Origin: Paludibaculum sp.
GTDB lineage: Bacteria > Acidobacteriota > Terriglobia > Bryobacterales > Bryobacteraceae
Direction: 5' to 3'
Length of the DNA stretch: 51,593 bases
Assembly (NCBI GenBank): GCA_029973955.1
Contig: JARKQJ010000251.1
Coordinates: 1-51,593, forward strand
Within the stretch, counting starts at the first letter, position 1. Every line of letters begins with the position of its first letter. The notes under the pieces are model-generated. The model was given only the letters and a program-made list of their open reading frames with translations, had not been told where the DNA came from and ran no database searches. A program made the translations under genes and the position numbers. Of this stretch, positions 23,613 to 32,202 are shown one piece after another.

Positions 23613-25433
23613 CTATTGGGCGCGCGTCCAGGCGGCGAGATGGGCCTTCTGCTCCGCGGTGGCGTCGGGCTTGGGCTCAAGGGTCCAGGACTGGGGCTGA
23701 TCGGCGGCCAGCGTCAGGGGAATCGTCATGAGCTTGTCGCGGCGGGCGATGAGCACCTGCACGGTGGCGCCGGGCTTGTAGTTCTCGAGATGAGAAGGCC
23801 ACTGTTCGGCGCGGACGCGATAGCCATTGACGGCGATGATCTCGTCATCGACGTTGAAACCCGCGTCGTAGGCGGGCGTACCGCGGCGCAGGCCGGTGAT
23901 GACGTTGCGGCCGGTGCTGTTGGCGGCGGTGATGCCCGTGAGCAGGCGGGGCTCGCCGGAACGCGCGGGCTCCGGGCGGAAGCGCAGGCCGTAGTAATCG
24001 AGCATCTCGGTGTAGTCGAGCTCTTCGGTGGTTTCCAGCGCGTTGTGGAAGAAGGCGCTGAAGTCCGCGCCGGCCACTTCGTTGCAGAGGTCGCGGAACT
24101 GCTGGGGCGTGTAGCCCTTGGCCCCGCCGTAGCGCTGGTAGGCGAGGCGCATGGCGTCGTCGAGCGACTTGGCGCCGGCTGTGGCCTTACGGATTTTGGC
24201 GTCGAGGAGAAGGCCGACCACGGAGCCCTTGGTGTAGTAGCTGATGTAGACGTTGGGGGTGTTTTCGTTGGGTCGGTAGAGACCGATCCAGGCGTTGTAG
24301 CTGGCGGATTCGACGGGCGTGACCAGACGGCCTGGAGTGGTTTGAAGCTGAGCGATGCCACCGGAGAGCGAACGCAGGAACTGGGTCTGCGAGGAGAGGC
24401 CGGCGCGGCGCACGGCCAGCGGACCGTAGTAGGAGGTGACGCCCTCGGCGAGCCAGAGGCTGCGGGTGTAGTTTTCGTTTTCGTAGTCGAAGGGCCCAAG
24501 CTCGGCGGGGCGCAGACGCTTGACGTTCCAGAGGTGGATGTATTCGTGGGAGACGAGGCCGAGCCAGCTCTGGCGGCTGGGGCGGCGCGGTCCGGCCGCA
24601 GCGCCGGGCGTGTCGGGCGTCTCCTGATTGTTGCCGTAGGCCCAGGGGCTGGCGCCGAGCCAGGTGGAGTTCTGATGCTCCAGGCCTCCGCCGCCACCGG
24701 TGAGCATGTTGAAGAAGACATATTTTTCGTAAGGCAGGCCGCCCCACTGGCGGCTGTATTCGGCGACGATTTTGGCGACGTCGCGCGCGGAGGCAGGGCC
24801 GTCCCAGGTGGGGCCTTCGCCTTCGTTGACGAGATAGTGCTTGCGGCCTTCGACTTCGAACTCGTGGATGGGCGCGTTGCCGGCATAGATGGGAGAGTCG
24901 AGAAGCTGGTCGAAGTCGGCGGCGCGGTAAGTGTGCGGAGCAGAGCCCTCGGGCATGCCGCTGATGGACTTCTTCCAGGCGCCGGGCAGGAGCAGTGTCA
25001 CTTCGTAGGGCCGCTTCTCTGCCCCGACGAGGGTCATGAAATTGGGCGCGCCGTTGAGCATGGCGAAACTTGCGTCAACGAAGTTGCCTTGCACGCTGAG
25101 CTCTCGGGCGTAGACCCTGTAAGAGACTTCGATGCGCGGCGAGGTTGCCCCGTGGATGAGCCAGCGGTTCTTGCGGGACTTCTCCCAGGTGAGTTCGCGG
25201 CCCTGCGGGTCGCGGGCCTGGAAGGCCTCCACATTGCGGGCGTATTCGCGGACCAGGTAGGAACCGGGGGTCCAGACAGCCATGAAGATTTCAACATCGG
25301 GCTTGCCGGCCGGAATGGAAGCCGAAACTTCGAGATAGTGCGTGTGGGGTGCGGGGAAGCGGACGGTGTAGCGAACCGGCTCCTGCGCGAAGGCGGCGGA
25401 GATCAGAAGAAGGGCGATAGCGGGCAAGCGCAT
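23613..25433 (-). CDS. Secreted M61-family metallopeptidase with C-terminal PDZ domain
   Basis: The protein has 606 residues with signal peptide MRLPAIALLLISAAFAQ. The N-terminal beta-rich domain includes MAVWTPGSYLVREYARNVE, typical of M61. The catalytic domain carries the zinc motif HEYIH in WLGLVSHEYIHLWNVKRLRP and the third ligand Glu in SLWLAEGVTSYYG. The C-terminal PDZ domain (about 510-575) has GLRRGTPAYDAGFNVDDEI. The family includes glycyl aminopeptidase and acts on peptides with N-terminal Gly or Ala. The protein should be periplasmic or secreted. It is divergent from trmFO, with 25 bp between the start codons. Confidence 0.92.
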   Translation of the reverse strand: MRLPAIALLLISAAFAQEPVRYTVRFPAPHTHYLEVSASIPAGKPDVEIFMAVWTPGSYLVREYARNVEAFQARDPQGRELTWEKSRKNRWLIHGATSPRIEVSYRVYARELSVQGNFVDASFAMLNGAPNFMTLVGAEKRPYEVTLLLPGAWKKSISGMPEGSAPHTYRAADFDQLLDSPIYAGNAPIHEFEVEGRKHYLVNEGEGPTWDGPASARDVAKIVAEYSRQWGGLPYEKYVFFNMLTGGGGGLEHQNSTWLGASPWAYGNNQETPDTPGAAAGPRRPSRQSWLGLVSHEYIHLWNVKRLRPAELGPFDYENENYTRSLWLAEGVTSYYGPLAVRRAGLSSQTQFLRSLSGGIAQLQTTPGRLVTPVESASYNAWIGLYRPNENTPNVYISYYTKGSVVGLLLDAKIRKATAGAKSLDDAMRLAYQRYGGAKGYTPQQFRDLCNEVAGADFSAFFHNALETTEELDYTEMLDYYGLRFRPEPARSGEPRLLTGITAANSTGRNVITGLRRGTPAYDAGFNVDDEIIAVNGYRVRAEQWPSHLENYKPGATVQVLIARRDKLMTIPLTLAADQPQSWTLEPKPDATAEQKAHLAAWTRAQ

Positions 25434-25458
25434 GTGAGAGACCTACAATGGAGGGAGC

Positions 25459-26814
25459 TTGGCGTCAAAGACAACCATTCATGTTTTGGGAGCCGGCCTG
25501 GCCGGCTGTGAAGCGGCGTGGCAGATTGCGCGCGCGGGGCTTGATTGCATCGTACACGAAATGCGACCGGTGAAGCAGACGGCTGCGCACAAGACCGGCG
25601 ACTTCGGCGAGTTGGTGTGCTCGAACTCGCTCAAGAGCGATTCGGAGAATACCGCGCCGTGGCTGCTGAAGCAGGAGCTGCGGAAGCTGGGGTCGGTCTC
25701 GATGCAGGCGGCGGTGCAGGCGCGCGTGCCAGGAGGCCATGCGCTGACGGTGGACCGCGACCAGTTCGCGCGGGCGCTGACGGTGGCGATTGAAAGCGAG
25801 CCGCGCATCACGGTGGTGCGCGAGGAGGTGTGCACGGTGCCGGAGGAAGGCATCGTGGTGGTGGCCACGGGGCCGCTGACTTCCGGCGCGCTGGCAGAGG
25901 ACATCGGACGGCTGACGGGATCGGGCGGGTTGTATTTCTACGACTCGATCAGCCCGATTGTGGATGCCGAAACGATCGACCGCGAGAAGGTGTTCGCCGC
26001 GTCGCGCTACGGGAAGTCGCTGGACGGGAGCGACGACTACCTGAACTGCCCGTTCACGAAGGAAGAATACGAAGCGTTTGTCGAAGCGATTCTGACGGCG
26101 GAGAGCGCGGAGGCGCACATCGAGGAGGACAGGGCCATCCGCAAAGGGAAGGTGCCGTTCTTCGAATCGTGCCTGCCGGTGGAAGAGATCGCTCGCCGGG
26201 GAATGAACACGCTGCGCTTCGGGCCGATGAAGCCGGTGGGGCTGGACGATCCGCGCACGGGACGCTGGCCGTATGCGGTGATCCAACTGCGGCAGGAAGA
26301 CCAGCGCGCGGGCAGCTACAACCTGGTGGGCTTCCAGAACTACATGAAGTTTCCGGAGCAGAAACGCGTATTCCGCATGATTCCGGGGCTGGAGCGCGCG
26401 GAGTTTCTGCGCTACGGGCAGATCCACCGCAACACGTACATCAACGGGCCGGAGTTGTTGACGGCCACGCTGCAACTGAAGAGTGAGCCGCGGGTGTTCT
26501 TCGCGGGACAGATCTCGGGCGTGGAGGGCTACGTGGAGTCCATGGCCACGGGCCTGATGGCCGGGCGCTGGGCGGCGGAGCTGGCACAGGGGCGCGAGCC
26601 GCGGCCGATGCCGCGCGCGACGGCGATGGGTTCGTTGACGCACTATGTGGCGCACGCGGATCCGAAGAAATACCAGCCGGCGAACATCGCTTTCGATCTG
26701 CTGCCGCAATTGGACGAAGCGGAGAAGAAGAAGTTCAAGCACGACAAGCGGGCGCGCCACGCGGAGGTGTGCCGGCGCGCGGAAGCGGCGCTGGAGGCCT
26801 ATGAGCGAGCTTGA
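25459..26814 (+). CDS. trmFO: Methylenetetrahydrofolate-tRNA-(uracil-5-)-methyltransferase TrmFO
   Basis: The protein has 451 residues. It starts with TTG at 25459, directly after the ribosome site GGAGGGAG; TACAAT at 25444-25449 is a possible -10 box. The N-terminal FAD-binding motif is IHVLGAGLAGCEAAWQIA (about residues 7-24), followed by the family signature TGDFGELVCSNSLKSDSEN. LYFYDSISPIVDAETID, GPMKPVGLDDPRTG and GVEGYVESMATGLMAG are also typical. The enzyme makes ribothymidine at position 54 of tRNA using methylenetetrahydrofolate and FADH2. The last 14 bp overlap xerC; the same gene order occurs in Firmicutes. Confidence 0.95.
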   Translation: MASKTTIHVLGAGLAGCEAAWQIARAGLDCIVHEMRPVKQTAAHKTGDFGELVCSNSLKSDSENTAPWLLKQELRKLGSVSMQAAVQARVPGGHALTVDRDQFARALTVAIESEPRITVVREEVCTVPEEGIVVVATGPLTSGALAEDIGRLTGSGGLYFYDSISPIVDAETIDREKVFAASRYGKSLDGSDDYLNCPFTKEEYEAFVEAILTAESAEAHIEEDRAIRKGKVPFFESCLPVEEIARRGMNTLRFGPMKPVGLDDPRTGRWPYAVIQLRQEDQRAGSYNLVGFQNYMKFPEQKRVFRMIPGLERAEFLRYGQIHRNTYINGPELLTATLQLKSEPRVFFAGQISGVEGYVESMATGLMAGRWAAELAQGREPRPMPRATAMGSLTHYVAHADPKKYQPANIAFDLLPQLDEAEKKKFKHDKRARHAEVCRRAEAALEAYERA

Positions 26815-27688
26815 GCGCTGGATCGGCGAGTATCTGGAAGAGCTGAAGCGCGAGAACGCTTCTGCGCACACCATCCGCAACTACGGCGCGGACCTGGCGC
26901 AGTTCGCGGCCTACTTCACGCGCGCTGACCTGGCTCCGCCGGCGCCGGCGGAGTTCGACCAGCTCATGCTGCGCGAGTGGCTGGCGGACCTGTACGCGCA
27001 AGGCTTGTCGAAGCCGACCATCCGGCGCAAGCTGGCTGCGATCCGCAGCCTGTTCGACCACTGCCTGAAGCGCGGCGCGATCACGCTGAACCGGGCGAAG
27101 CTGCTGGTGACGCCGCGGCTGCCGAAGAAGCTGCCGGCGGTGCCGACGGAGGAACAAACGAACACCTGGATCGACGCCGTGGGCGCGGGCGAACTGGAGC
27201 GGCCCGATCCCGCGCGCGACCTTGCGATGCTCGAAGTGCTCTACGGCTGCGGGCTGCGCGTGAGCGAACTGGCGGGGTTGAACGTGGAGGACTTCGACTG
27301 GCGCGACGGCTGGGTGAAGGTGCGCGGCAAGGGCAAGAAGGAGAGGCAGGTGCCCGTGCCGGGCCGCGCGCTGGCTGCGCTGAAGGCGTACGTGGAGGGG
27401 CGCGGCAGCGGCGCGGTGTTCCTGAACGCCAAGGGCAACCGGCTGACCGACCGCGGCGCGCGCGGCATTCTCAAGATGTACGCCATCGCGCTGGCGGGCG
27501 ACTCCTCGCTGCACCCGCACACGCTGCGGCACGCCTACGCGACGCACCTGCTGAGCGCCGGGGCCGATCTGCGGGCCATTCAGGAGCTGCTGGGGCATGC
27601 GTCGCTTTCGACCACGCAGAAGTATACACAGCTTTCGCTGAAAGACATCATGCACGTGTACGACCAGGCGCACCCGCGGGCGAAGTGA
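26801..27688 (+). CDS. xerC: Tyrosine recombinase XerC
   Basis: The protein has 295 residues. The ATG at 26801 lies within the end of trmFO and is preceded by GGAGG, so the two are co-translated. The N-terminal SAM-like domain contains ELKRENASAHTIRNYGADL. The catalytic domain has the full set: Arg near 153 (GCGLRVSELAG), Lys near 177 (VRGKGKKER), His240 and Arg243 (HPHTLRHAYATHLL), His266 (LGHASLSTTQKYT) and the nucleophile Tyr275. With XerD it resolves chromosome dimers at dif. No dif-like site was recognised nearby. The length and conserved neighbour favour XerC over a phage integrase. The gene ends exactly where the convergent gene ends. Confidence 0.93.
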   Translation: MSELERWIGEYLEELKRENASAHTIRNYGADLAQFAAYFTRADLAPPAPAEFDQLMLREWLADLYAQGLSKPTIRRKLAAIRSLFDHCLKRGAITLNRAKLLVTPRLPKKLPAVPTEEQTNTWIDAVGAGELERPDPARDLAMLEVLYGCGLRVSELAGLNVEDFDWRDGWVKVRGKGKKERQVPVPGRALAALKAYVEGRGSGAVFLNAKGNRLTDRGARGILKMYAIALAGDSSLHPHTLRHAYATHLLSAGADLRAIQELLGHASLSTTQKYTQLSLKDIMHVYDQAHPRAK

Positions 27689-30367
27689 TTACTGCCGTGT
27701 GCGGTGCTGCTCACGGAGGACGTTGGGGTCGTCCATGCGGGCCGGGGGTTGGGGGTCGGCCGGGTCTTTGGCTTTTTCGGGGACGAAGATCTCAGGGTCG
27801 GGGCGGATGGGGATGAAGGGTGTGAAGTCGGGGATCGAGGTGAAGCAGTCAGTGAGGTCTGCCGCAGTGGCGTCGTAGAGGTTTAGCGGCGGGATGCCGA
27901 GGACGCGGAAGACGGTTTTGAGAAGCGCGGGGAAGCTGGCATTGGCGCGCGAGGCGTAGTTCTTCCGGGCGAACGGGCTGGCCAGCATGAAAATCGTCCG
28001 GTGGGAATCCTGGTGATCGACGCCGCCCTGCGCGTCGTCTTCGGTGATGAAGACCGCCATGCTGCGCCACCACTTGCTCCTGGAGAGGTATTCCATGATG
28101 CGGCCCAGCGCGTAGTCGTTGTCGGCCATATAGGAGATGTTCACGGGGTAGCCGTCACCGGGGCGGACCTTGGCACCATGGTCATTGGGCAGGTGGATGA
28201 AGATGAGGCGGGGCAGCTCCTTGCCGGGCTTGACGTAGAGTTCGTCGATCTCGCGGATGAAGGCGTCGGCGCGGTACTGGTCGGGGATGTTGGTGTTGTA
28301 CTGCGGGTAGGTGCGGGAGGTATTTTCCCACAGGGGGTGCGGCATGGGAATGTTGGTCAGATAGCGCGCGCCGGTGGGCATCTCGCCGGGCTCTTCGACG
28401 ACCCCGGCGAGTTCGAAGCCTTCGCCGAAGTTGCGGAAGGAGATGCCGTTGCGTTCGAGGTGATGCCAGAGCGCGCCGTTTTCGAGCTGCTCTTCGGGGT
28501 GAAGACTGGAGTTGCTCTGCGCGATGCTGAGGCGGCCGGGCGCGGTGGTGGGCATGCGGAAGTCCTTCATGCCGCCGTAGGAAGCCATGAGGGAGGATTC
28601 GGTCCAGGCGTTGGGATAGGAGCCGACGATCCAGTGGTGGCCGTCGACGCTGACTTCGGAGTCCGCGTAGAAGTTGTCGGCGAAGGCGTAGCGCTGCGTG
28701 AGGGCGTGGTGGTTGGGAGAGACGTTGTAGAACTTCTTTTCGAGGCGGACACGGAGGGAGTCCTTGTCGAGGGTGGGCCAGCCGCGGAGGCCGAAGCGGG
28801 CGAGTTCGGGAGCGCCGCGCAGGGGGCCGATGGAGTCGGATTCGAGGTCGCCTAGGACCTCGTCGTAGGTGCGGTTCTCTTTGACGATAATGACGACGTG
28901 GCGCAGCTCCACGGGGAGCGGGCGCGGCTCGTCGGCGGCGGGCAGGAAGCCGTTGAGGGCCATCACGCGCTCTGTGTGAATGGGCAGCAGGCGGTTGAGC
29001 GGGATGGGGTAGACGGAGAGCAGGCCGCTGCGGAGTTCGGCCTGGAAGCTGCGTTCCAGCGGCGCGGTGCGCGTGGCGTTAGGGCCGGTGCCGATGCCTT
29101 TGGCGGAGGCGACGTACATATTGCCGCGCGCGGCCAGAACGGAGGTGGGGAACCAGCCCGCGGGGAGATGGCCGGTGAGTTGGTGGGAGGCGAGATCGAT
29201 GACGCCGATGGCGTTGATGCCGGCCTCGGCGACCAGGAGGCGGTTGTTGGGGATGTCGAGCGACAGGCCGATGGGGAGAATGCCGCGGTACTTTTCCAGG
29301 CCGGGGATGCGGAGGGCGATGGTTTGGTGAACAGTGAGGGTAATGGCATCGATGACGGAGATGGTGTCCTGGTTGCCGTTGGAGACGTAGATGGTGGAGG
29401 CGAGAGCGGTGACGCCGGAGGGGCTGGAACCGCCGAGGCTGCGCGGGCCGAAGGGCTCGCCAGTGCGGATGAACTTGACGACGCGCGGATTGGACGGATC
29501 CGCCACGTCGATAACGCAGAGGGAATTGGAGAGCTCGTTGTTGGGATCGCCAAGGCCGGGTACGTCCACGGGGCCGGCGGCGGTCTCGCGGCGCGCTCCC
29601 TTCTCGGCTTCGGGCGAGGGGAAGCCGAAGGCAGGGAAAGGCAGGCCGGTGCGCACGGCATCTTTGGGATCGGCGCCGGGCACGGGCTTGTATTCGAACA
29701 TGCCGATGTTGGTGACGTAAAGGCGGCGGCGGTCTGGCGAAAGGGCGGACTTGAAGGGCAGGCGTCCGGTGCGAACCGAGGCGATCATGCGGCGGGTGCG
29801 GAGGTCGAAGACAGCAACGCGGAAGTTGGTCTGATCGACCACATAGAGGATCTGGCGTTCGGCATCGAGGGCGAGGTCTCCAGAGTAGGAGTCTTTCCAC
29901 TCGCCCTGGTTGAGCTCCAGGAGCCGTTCTACGCGGCCGGCGGGAAGGGCAAGCTCGCGGACGCGGCCGGAGTTGCCCTCGGAGGCGAGCAGGCGGCGGT
30001 CGGCGGAGAAGGCGAGGCCCATGAAGACGCTGCGCCAATCGTCTTCGCCGGAGGCGGCCTTCTCCTCTCGGGGCCTGGTCTTGAGACTGCTCAGCTTCCA
30101 GGGTTCGGAAGACATGTCGAGCACGCTGAGCGAGTAGCGGTCCGGGCCGCCATTGGCGGTAACGGCGAGCTTGCCGTCAGGGCTCAAGGCCAGACCAAAG
30201 GCGCCCGGTCCAAGATTGAACTGACGGCCGAGGGGGGCGACGATCCGGCCCCCGGGAAGAATGGACTCGGCGCCCGGCCGGCGGGCAGTGGGACGCGTGC
30301 CGGCGGGGGGCAGGTAGTCCACGGCGACCAGTGGTAGACAGAGTACGGCAAGCAGGAGAGAACGCAT
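27689..30367 (-). CDS. Bifunctional YncE-like beta-propeller and alkaline phosphatase/phosphoesterase protein
   Basis: The protein has 892 residues with signal peptide MRSLLLAVLCLPLVAVDY. Residues about 45-450 form a YVTN/YncE-type propeller: GLALSPDGKLAVTANG, FKSALSPDRRRLYVTNIG and STIYVSNGNQDTISVID. Residues about 490-880 form a phosphoesterase domain of the phospholipase C/acid phosphatase superfamily, beginning VVIIVKENRTYDEVLGDLE with metal-ligand residues in ENRT. Later motifs are ADSEVSVDGHHWIVG, IHLPNDHGA and FITEDDAQGGVDHQDSHRT. The protein should be exported and may bind and cleave phosphate esters or phosphonates; the substrate is unknown. The stop codon abuts that of xerC. Confidence 0.88.
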   Translation of the reverse strand: MRSLLLAVLCLPLVAVDYLPPAGTRPTARRPGAESILPGGRIVAPLGRQFNLGPGAFGLALSPDGKLAVTANGGPDRYSLSVLDMSSEPWKLSSLKTRPREEKAASGEDDWRSVFMGLAFSADRRLLASEGNSGRVRELALPAGRVERLLELNQGEWKDSYSGDLALDAERQILYVVDQTNFRVAVFDLRTRRMIASVRTGRLPFKSALSPDRRRLYVTNIGMFEYKPVPGADPKDAVRTGLPFPAFGFPSPEAEKGARRETAAGPVDVPGLGDPNNELSNSLCVIDVADPSNPRVVKFIRTGEPFGPRSLGGSSPSGVTALASTIYVSNGNQDTISVIDAITLTVHQTIALRIPGLEKYRGILPIGLSLDIPNNRLLVAEAGINAIGVIDLASHQLTGHLPAGWFPTSVLAARGNMYVASAKGIGTGPNATRTAPLERSFQAELRSGLLSVYPIPLNRLLPIHTERVMALNGFLPAADEPRPLPVELRHVVIIVKENRTYDEVLGDLESDSIGPLRGAPELARFGLRGWPTLDKDSLRVRLEKKFYNVSPNHHALTQRYAFADNFYADSEVSVDGHHWIVGSYPNAWTESSLMASYGGMKDFRMPTTAPGRLSIAQSNSSLHPEEQLENGALWHHLERNGISFRNFGEGFELAGVVEEPGEMPTGARYLTNIPMPHPLWENTSRTYPQYNTNIPDQYRADAFIREIDELYVKPGKELPRLIFIHLPNDHGAKVRPGDGYPVNISYMADNDYALGRIMEYLSRSKWWRSMAVFITEDDAQGGVDHQDSHRTIFMLASPFARKNYASRANASFPALLKTVFRVLGIPPLNLYDATAADLTDCFTSIPDFTPFIPIRPDPEIFVPEKAKDPADPQPPARMDDPNVLREQHRTRQ

Positions 30368-30406
30368 GACGGCTCATCTGATAGCCTGTCAAAGCAGAGA
30401 GGTTCT

Positions 30407-31186
30407 ATGCAACGGCGTTCATTTCTCGAGATGGCAGGCGCCCTGAGCGCGGGCGCGAGCGGCGCGGCCGCGGCCCCGGCCGGAGTGCCGAAGTATTTCC
30501 TGCTGGAACAGTATTTTCTGAAGAACGGCACGCAGGGGGCGCGCATCGCGGCCTACCTGCAAGCAGGCCCGCTGGAGGCGGCGCGGCGGCTGAAGATTCC
30601 CGGACCATTGGCGGTATTGGAGGCGCTGGTCGCTCCGCACATGCCGCAGGTGGCGTGCGTCACGGCGTTCACCTCGCTCGAAGAGATGAACGAGATGAGG
30701 AAGAAGCGTGCCGGGGATGAGAAGTTCCAGGCCGCGCTGGCGGAATGGGAGAAGGGGGAGGAAGCTCCCTACGAACATTATTCAGAGGTTTTGTTGGAGG
30801 CGGCCGCTTATCAGCCGCCGCTGATCCAGGACCTGATGTACCGCGAGCAGCCGCGCGTGTTCGAGCTGCGCGTCTACCATTCGCCCACGGAGCGGCAGTT
30901 GAAGCTGCTGCACGAACGCTTCGCCGGACCGGAGATCCAGATCTTCCACCGCTGCGGCATCCGGCCGGTGCTGTACTCGTCCACGCTGATCGGGCCGCAG
31001 AAGCCGAACCTGGTCTACCTGACGCCGTTCGACAACCTGGCGGCGCGGGAGAAGGCGTGGGCGGCGTTCGGGGCGGATCCGGAATGGGTGAAGGTGCGAT
31101 CGGAATCGATTGCCAAGGGCGGACAGATCTCCAGCGTCAGCCAGATTTCGCTGTACAAGGCCGCGGCCTATTCACCGCTGCGGTAA
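30407..31186 (+). CDS. NIPSNAP-family protein with Tat-type signal
   Basis: The protein has 259 residues with AGAGAGG before the ATG. The N-terminus MQRRSFLEMAGALSAG is a Tat-like signal. Two ferredoxin-like NIPSNAP repeats are visible: the first begins KYFLLEQYFLKNGTQGARI, the second is RVFELRVYHSPTERQLKLL followed by FHRCGIRPVLYSSTLIG and PNLVYLTPFDNLAAREKAW. The molecular role of bacterial NIPSNAP proteins is unclear. It is divergent from the YncE/phosphoesterase gene with 39 bp between the start codons. Confidence 0.85.
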   Translation: MQRRSFLEMAGALSAGASGAAAAPAGVPKYFLLEQYFLKNGTQGARIAAYLQAGPLEAARRLKIPGPLAVLEALVAPHMPQVACVTAFTSLEEMNEMRKKRAGDEKFQAALAEWEKGEEAPYEHYSEVLLEAAAYQPPLIQDLMYREQPRVFELRVYHSPTERQLKLLHERFAGPEIQIFHRCGIRPVLYSSTLIGPQKPNLVYLTPFDNLAAREKAWAAFGADPEWVKVRSESIAKGGQISSVSQISLYKAAAYSPLR

Positions 31187-31246
31187 TGAAATTGTCCGGC
31201 CGAAGGACGTCTCACCAGCTCGCGCCGGCGTGTTGCCGCATGAAAA

Positions 31247-31270
31247 AGGGTGGGGATGAGCCCCCACCCT
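31247..31270 (-). terminator. Intrinsic terminator of the PEP-CTERM gene
   Basis: AGGGTGGGG (31247-31255) pairs perfectly with CCCCACCCT (31262-31270) around a 6-nt loop. On the minus strand the stem is followed by a T run (TTTTTCATG), so it ends the leftward gene that stops at 31300. Confidence 0.75.
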
Positions 31271-31299
31271 CGAAATGTCGCCGTTGCTGGACAGTGCCT

Positions 31300-32037
31300 C
31301 TACTTGCGGTAGCGGAAGACGGCAAGCGCAACCAATCCCGCTCCTAACAACGCCTGCGTTGCCGGCTCAGGAACTTCGCCCCCGGGCTGTGCGGCCCCAC
31401 CCATAGCGGCGATGTTCAGGAAGAGTTGGCCATTCACTGATGCAGCCGTGTTGACGAAGCCATTGTGGTCGGATCGATCGGCAAATGCAAAGACATAGCC
31501 CGATCCAATGGATTGATAGGCCAGAAAGCTCCCGGCCAATGCGGTGCCACCGGTAATCGCCGTTCCCGGGCTGGTCAATAGCTCCTGTCCGACGATGTTA
31601 TACGGCCCGCCTTCGGTGGCCGGACTCCCACCAGTGAAAGGCGCGGCAGAGGCGCTCCCTGCGGCGACCATCGAAGTCCCGATCGCCGAAAGGACCGCAT
31701 TGCCTCCGGAGCAACCGCTGCAGCTGGAATCGAAGAAGACCAGCAAAATCCCCCCGCCGTTGACCCAATTGGTCAAACTCGTCAGCTCACCCGCGGTAGG
31801 AGAGGAGAATGCCTCGCCAATCCAATACAGGTCTGCCAGACCCAGGTTTCCATCCGTGATGGCGTTGTCGGCCAGGATCGTGTGTCCTGCACCAGAGAGC
31901 GTAGCCGACAAGTTGGACATGTTCTGACTATTCAGGGTACGAGTGCTTCCGCTCCAGTTCCCAATCACAGCAGCTTGAGCAGAAGTGCCCAGCAGCAGAC
32001 ACACGAATCCTGTGGTAAATAGGTTGCCTAATTTCAA
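31300..32037 (-). CDS. PEP-CTERM sorting-domain protein
   Basis: The protein has 245 residues with a signal peptide (NLFTTGFVCLLLGTSAQA) and a C-terminal sorting signal: VPEP at the start of VPEPATQALLGAGLVALAVF, followed by the basic end RYRK. The middle, about 190 residues rich in Gly, Ser and Ala, has a Cys pair (SSCSGCSGG) and the stretch LADLYWIGEAFSSPTAGEL. It resembles flavodoxin-like or ThuA-like extracellular domains found in such proteins, but I cannot name it. Exosortase and its partners are not in the window. The gene is visibly less GC-rich than its neighbours. Confidence 0.85.
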   Translation of the reverse strand: MKLGNLFTTGFVCLLLGTSAQAAVIGNWSGSTRTLNSQNMSNLSATLSGAGHTILADNAITDGNLGLADLYWIGEAFSSPTAGELTSLTNWVNGGGILLVFFDSSCSGCSGGNAVLSAIGTSMVAAGSASAAPFTGGSPATEGGPYNIVGQELLTSPGTAITGGTALAGSFLAYQSIGSGYVFAFADRSDHNGFVNTAASVNGQLFLNIAAMGGAAQPGGEVPEPATQALLGAGLVALAVFRYRK

Positions 32038-32202
32038 TCGATTGCTCCTCCAGAAATGAGCGCGTCTGTAGAGCGCTTTAGATTAAAGTTAGCACCCGGC
32101 GTCAGGAGCGTCAACGGCGGAACATATGAATTGGAGTGTGGCTGACAAGGACCCGGCTCCAGCCGGGAACGGCTTGCGAAATGCCTGACTACACTAGGTT
32201 CC

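Noticed and set aside
23616..25511. 631-codon open frame on the plus strand
   Set aside because: It is opposite the M61 peptidase gene, which has a signal peptide, HEYIH motif and PDZ domain.
32153..32168. Short hairpin CCCGGC-TCCA-GCCGGG downstream of rseP
   Set aside because: It has only six base pairs and no T run on either side, so a terminator call is not justified.
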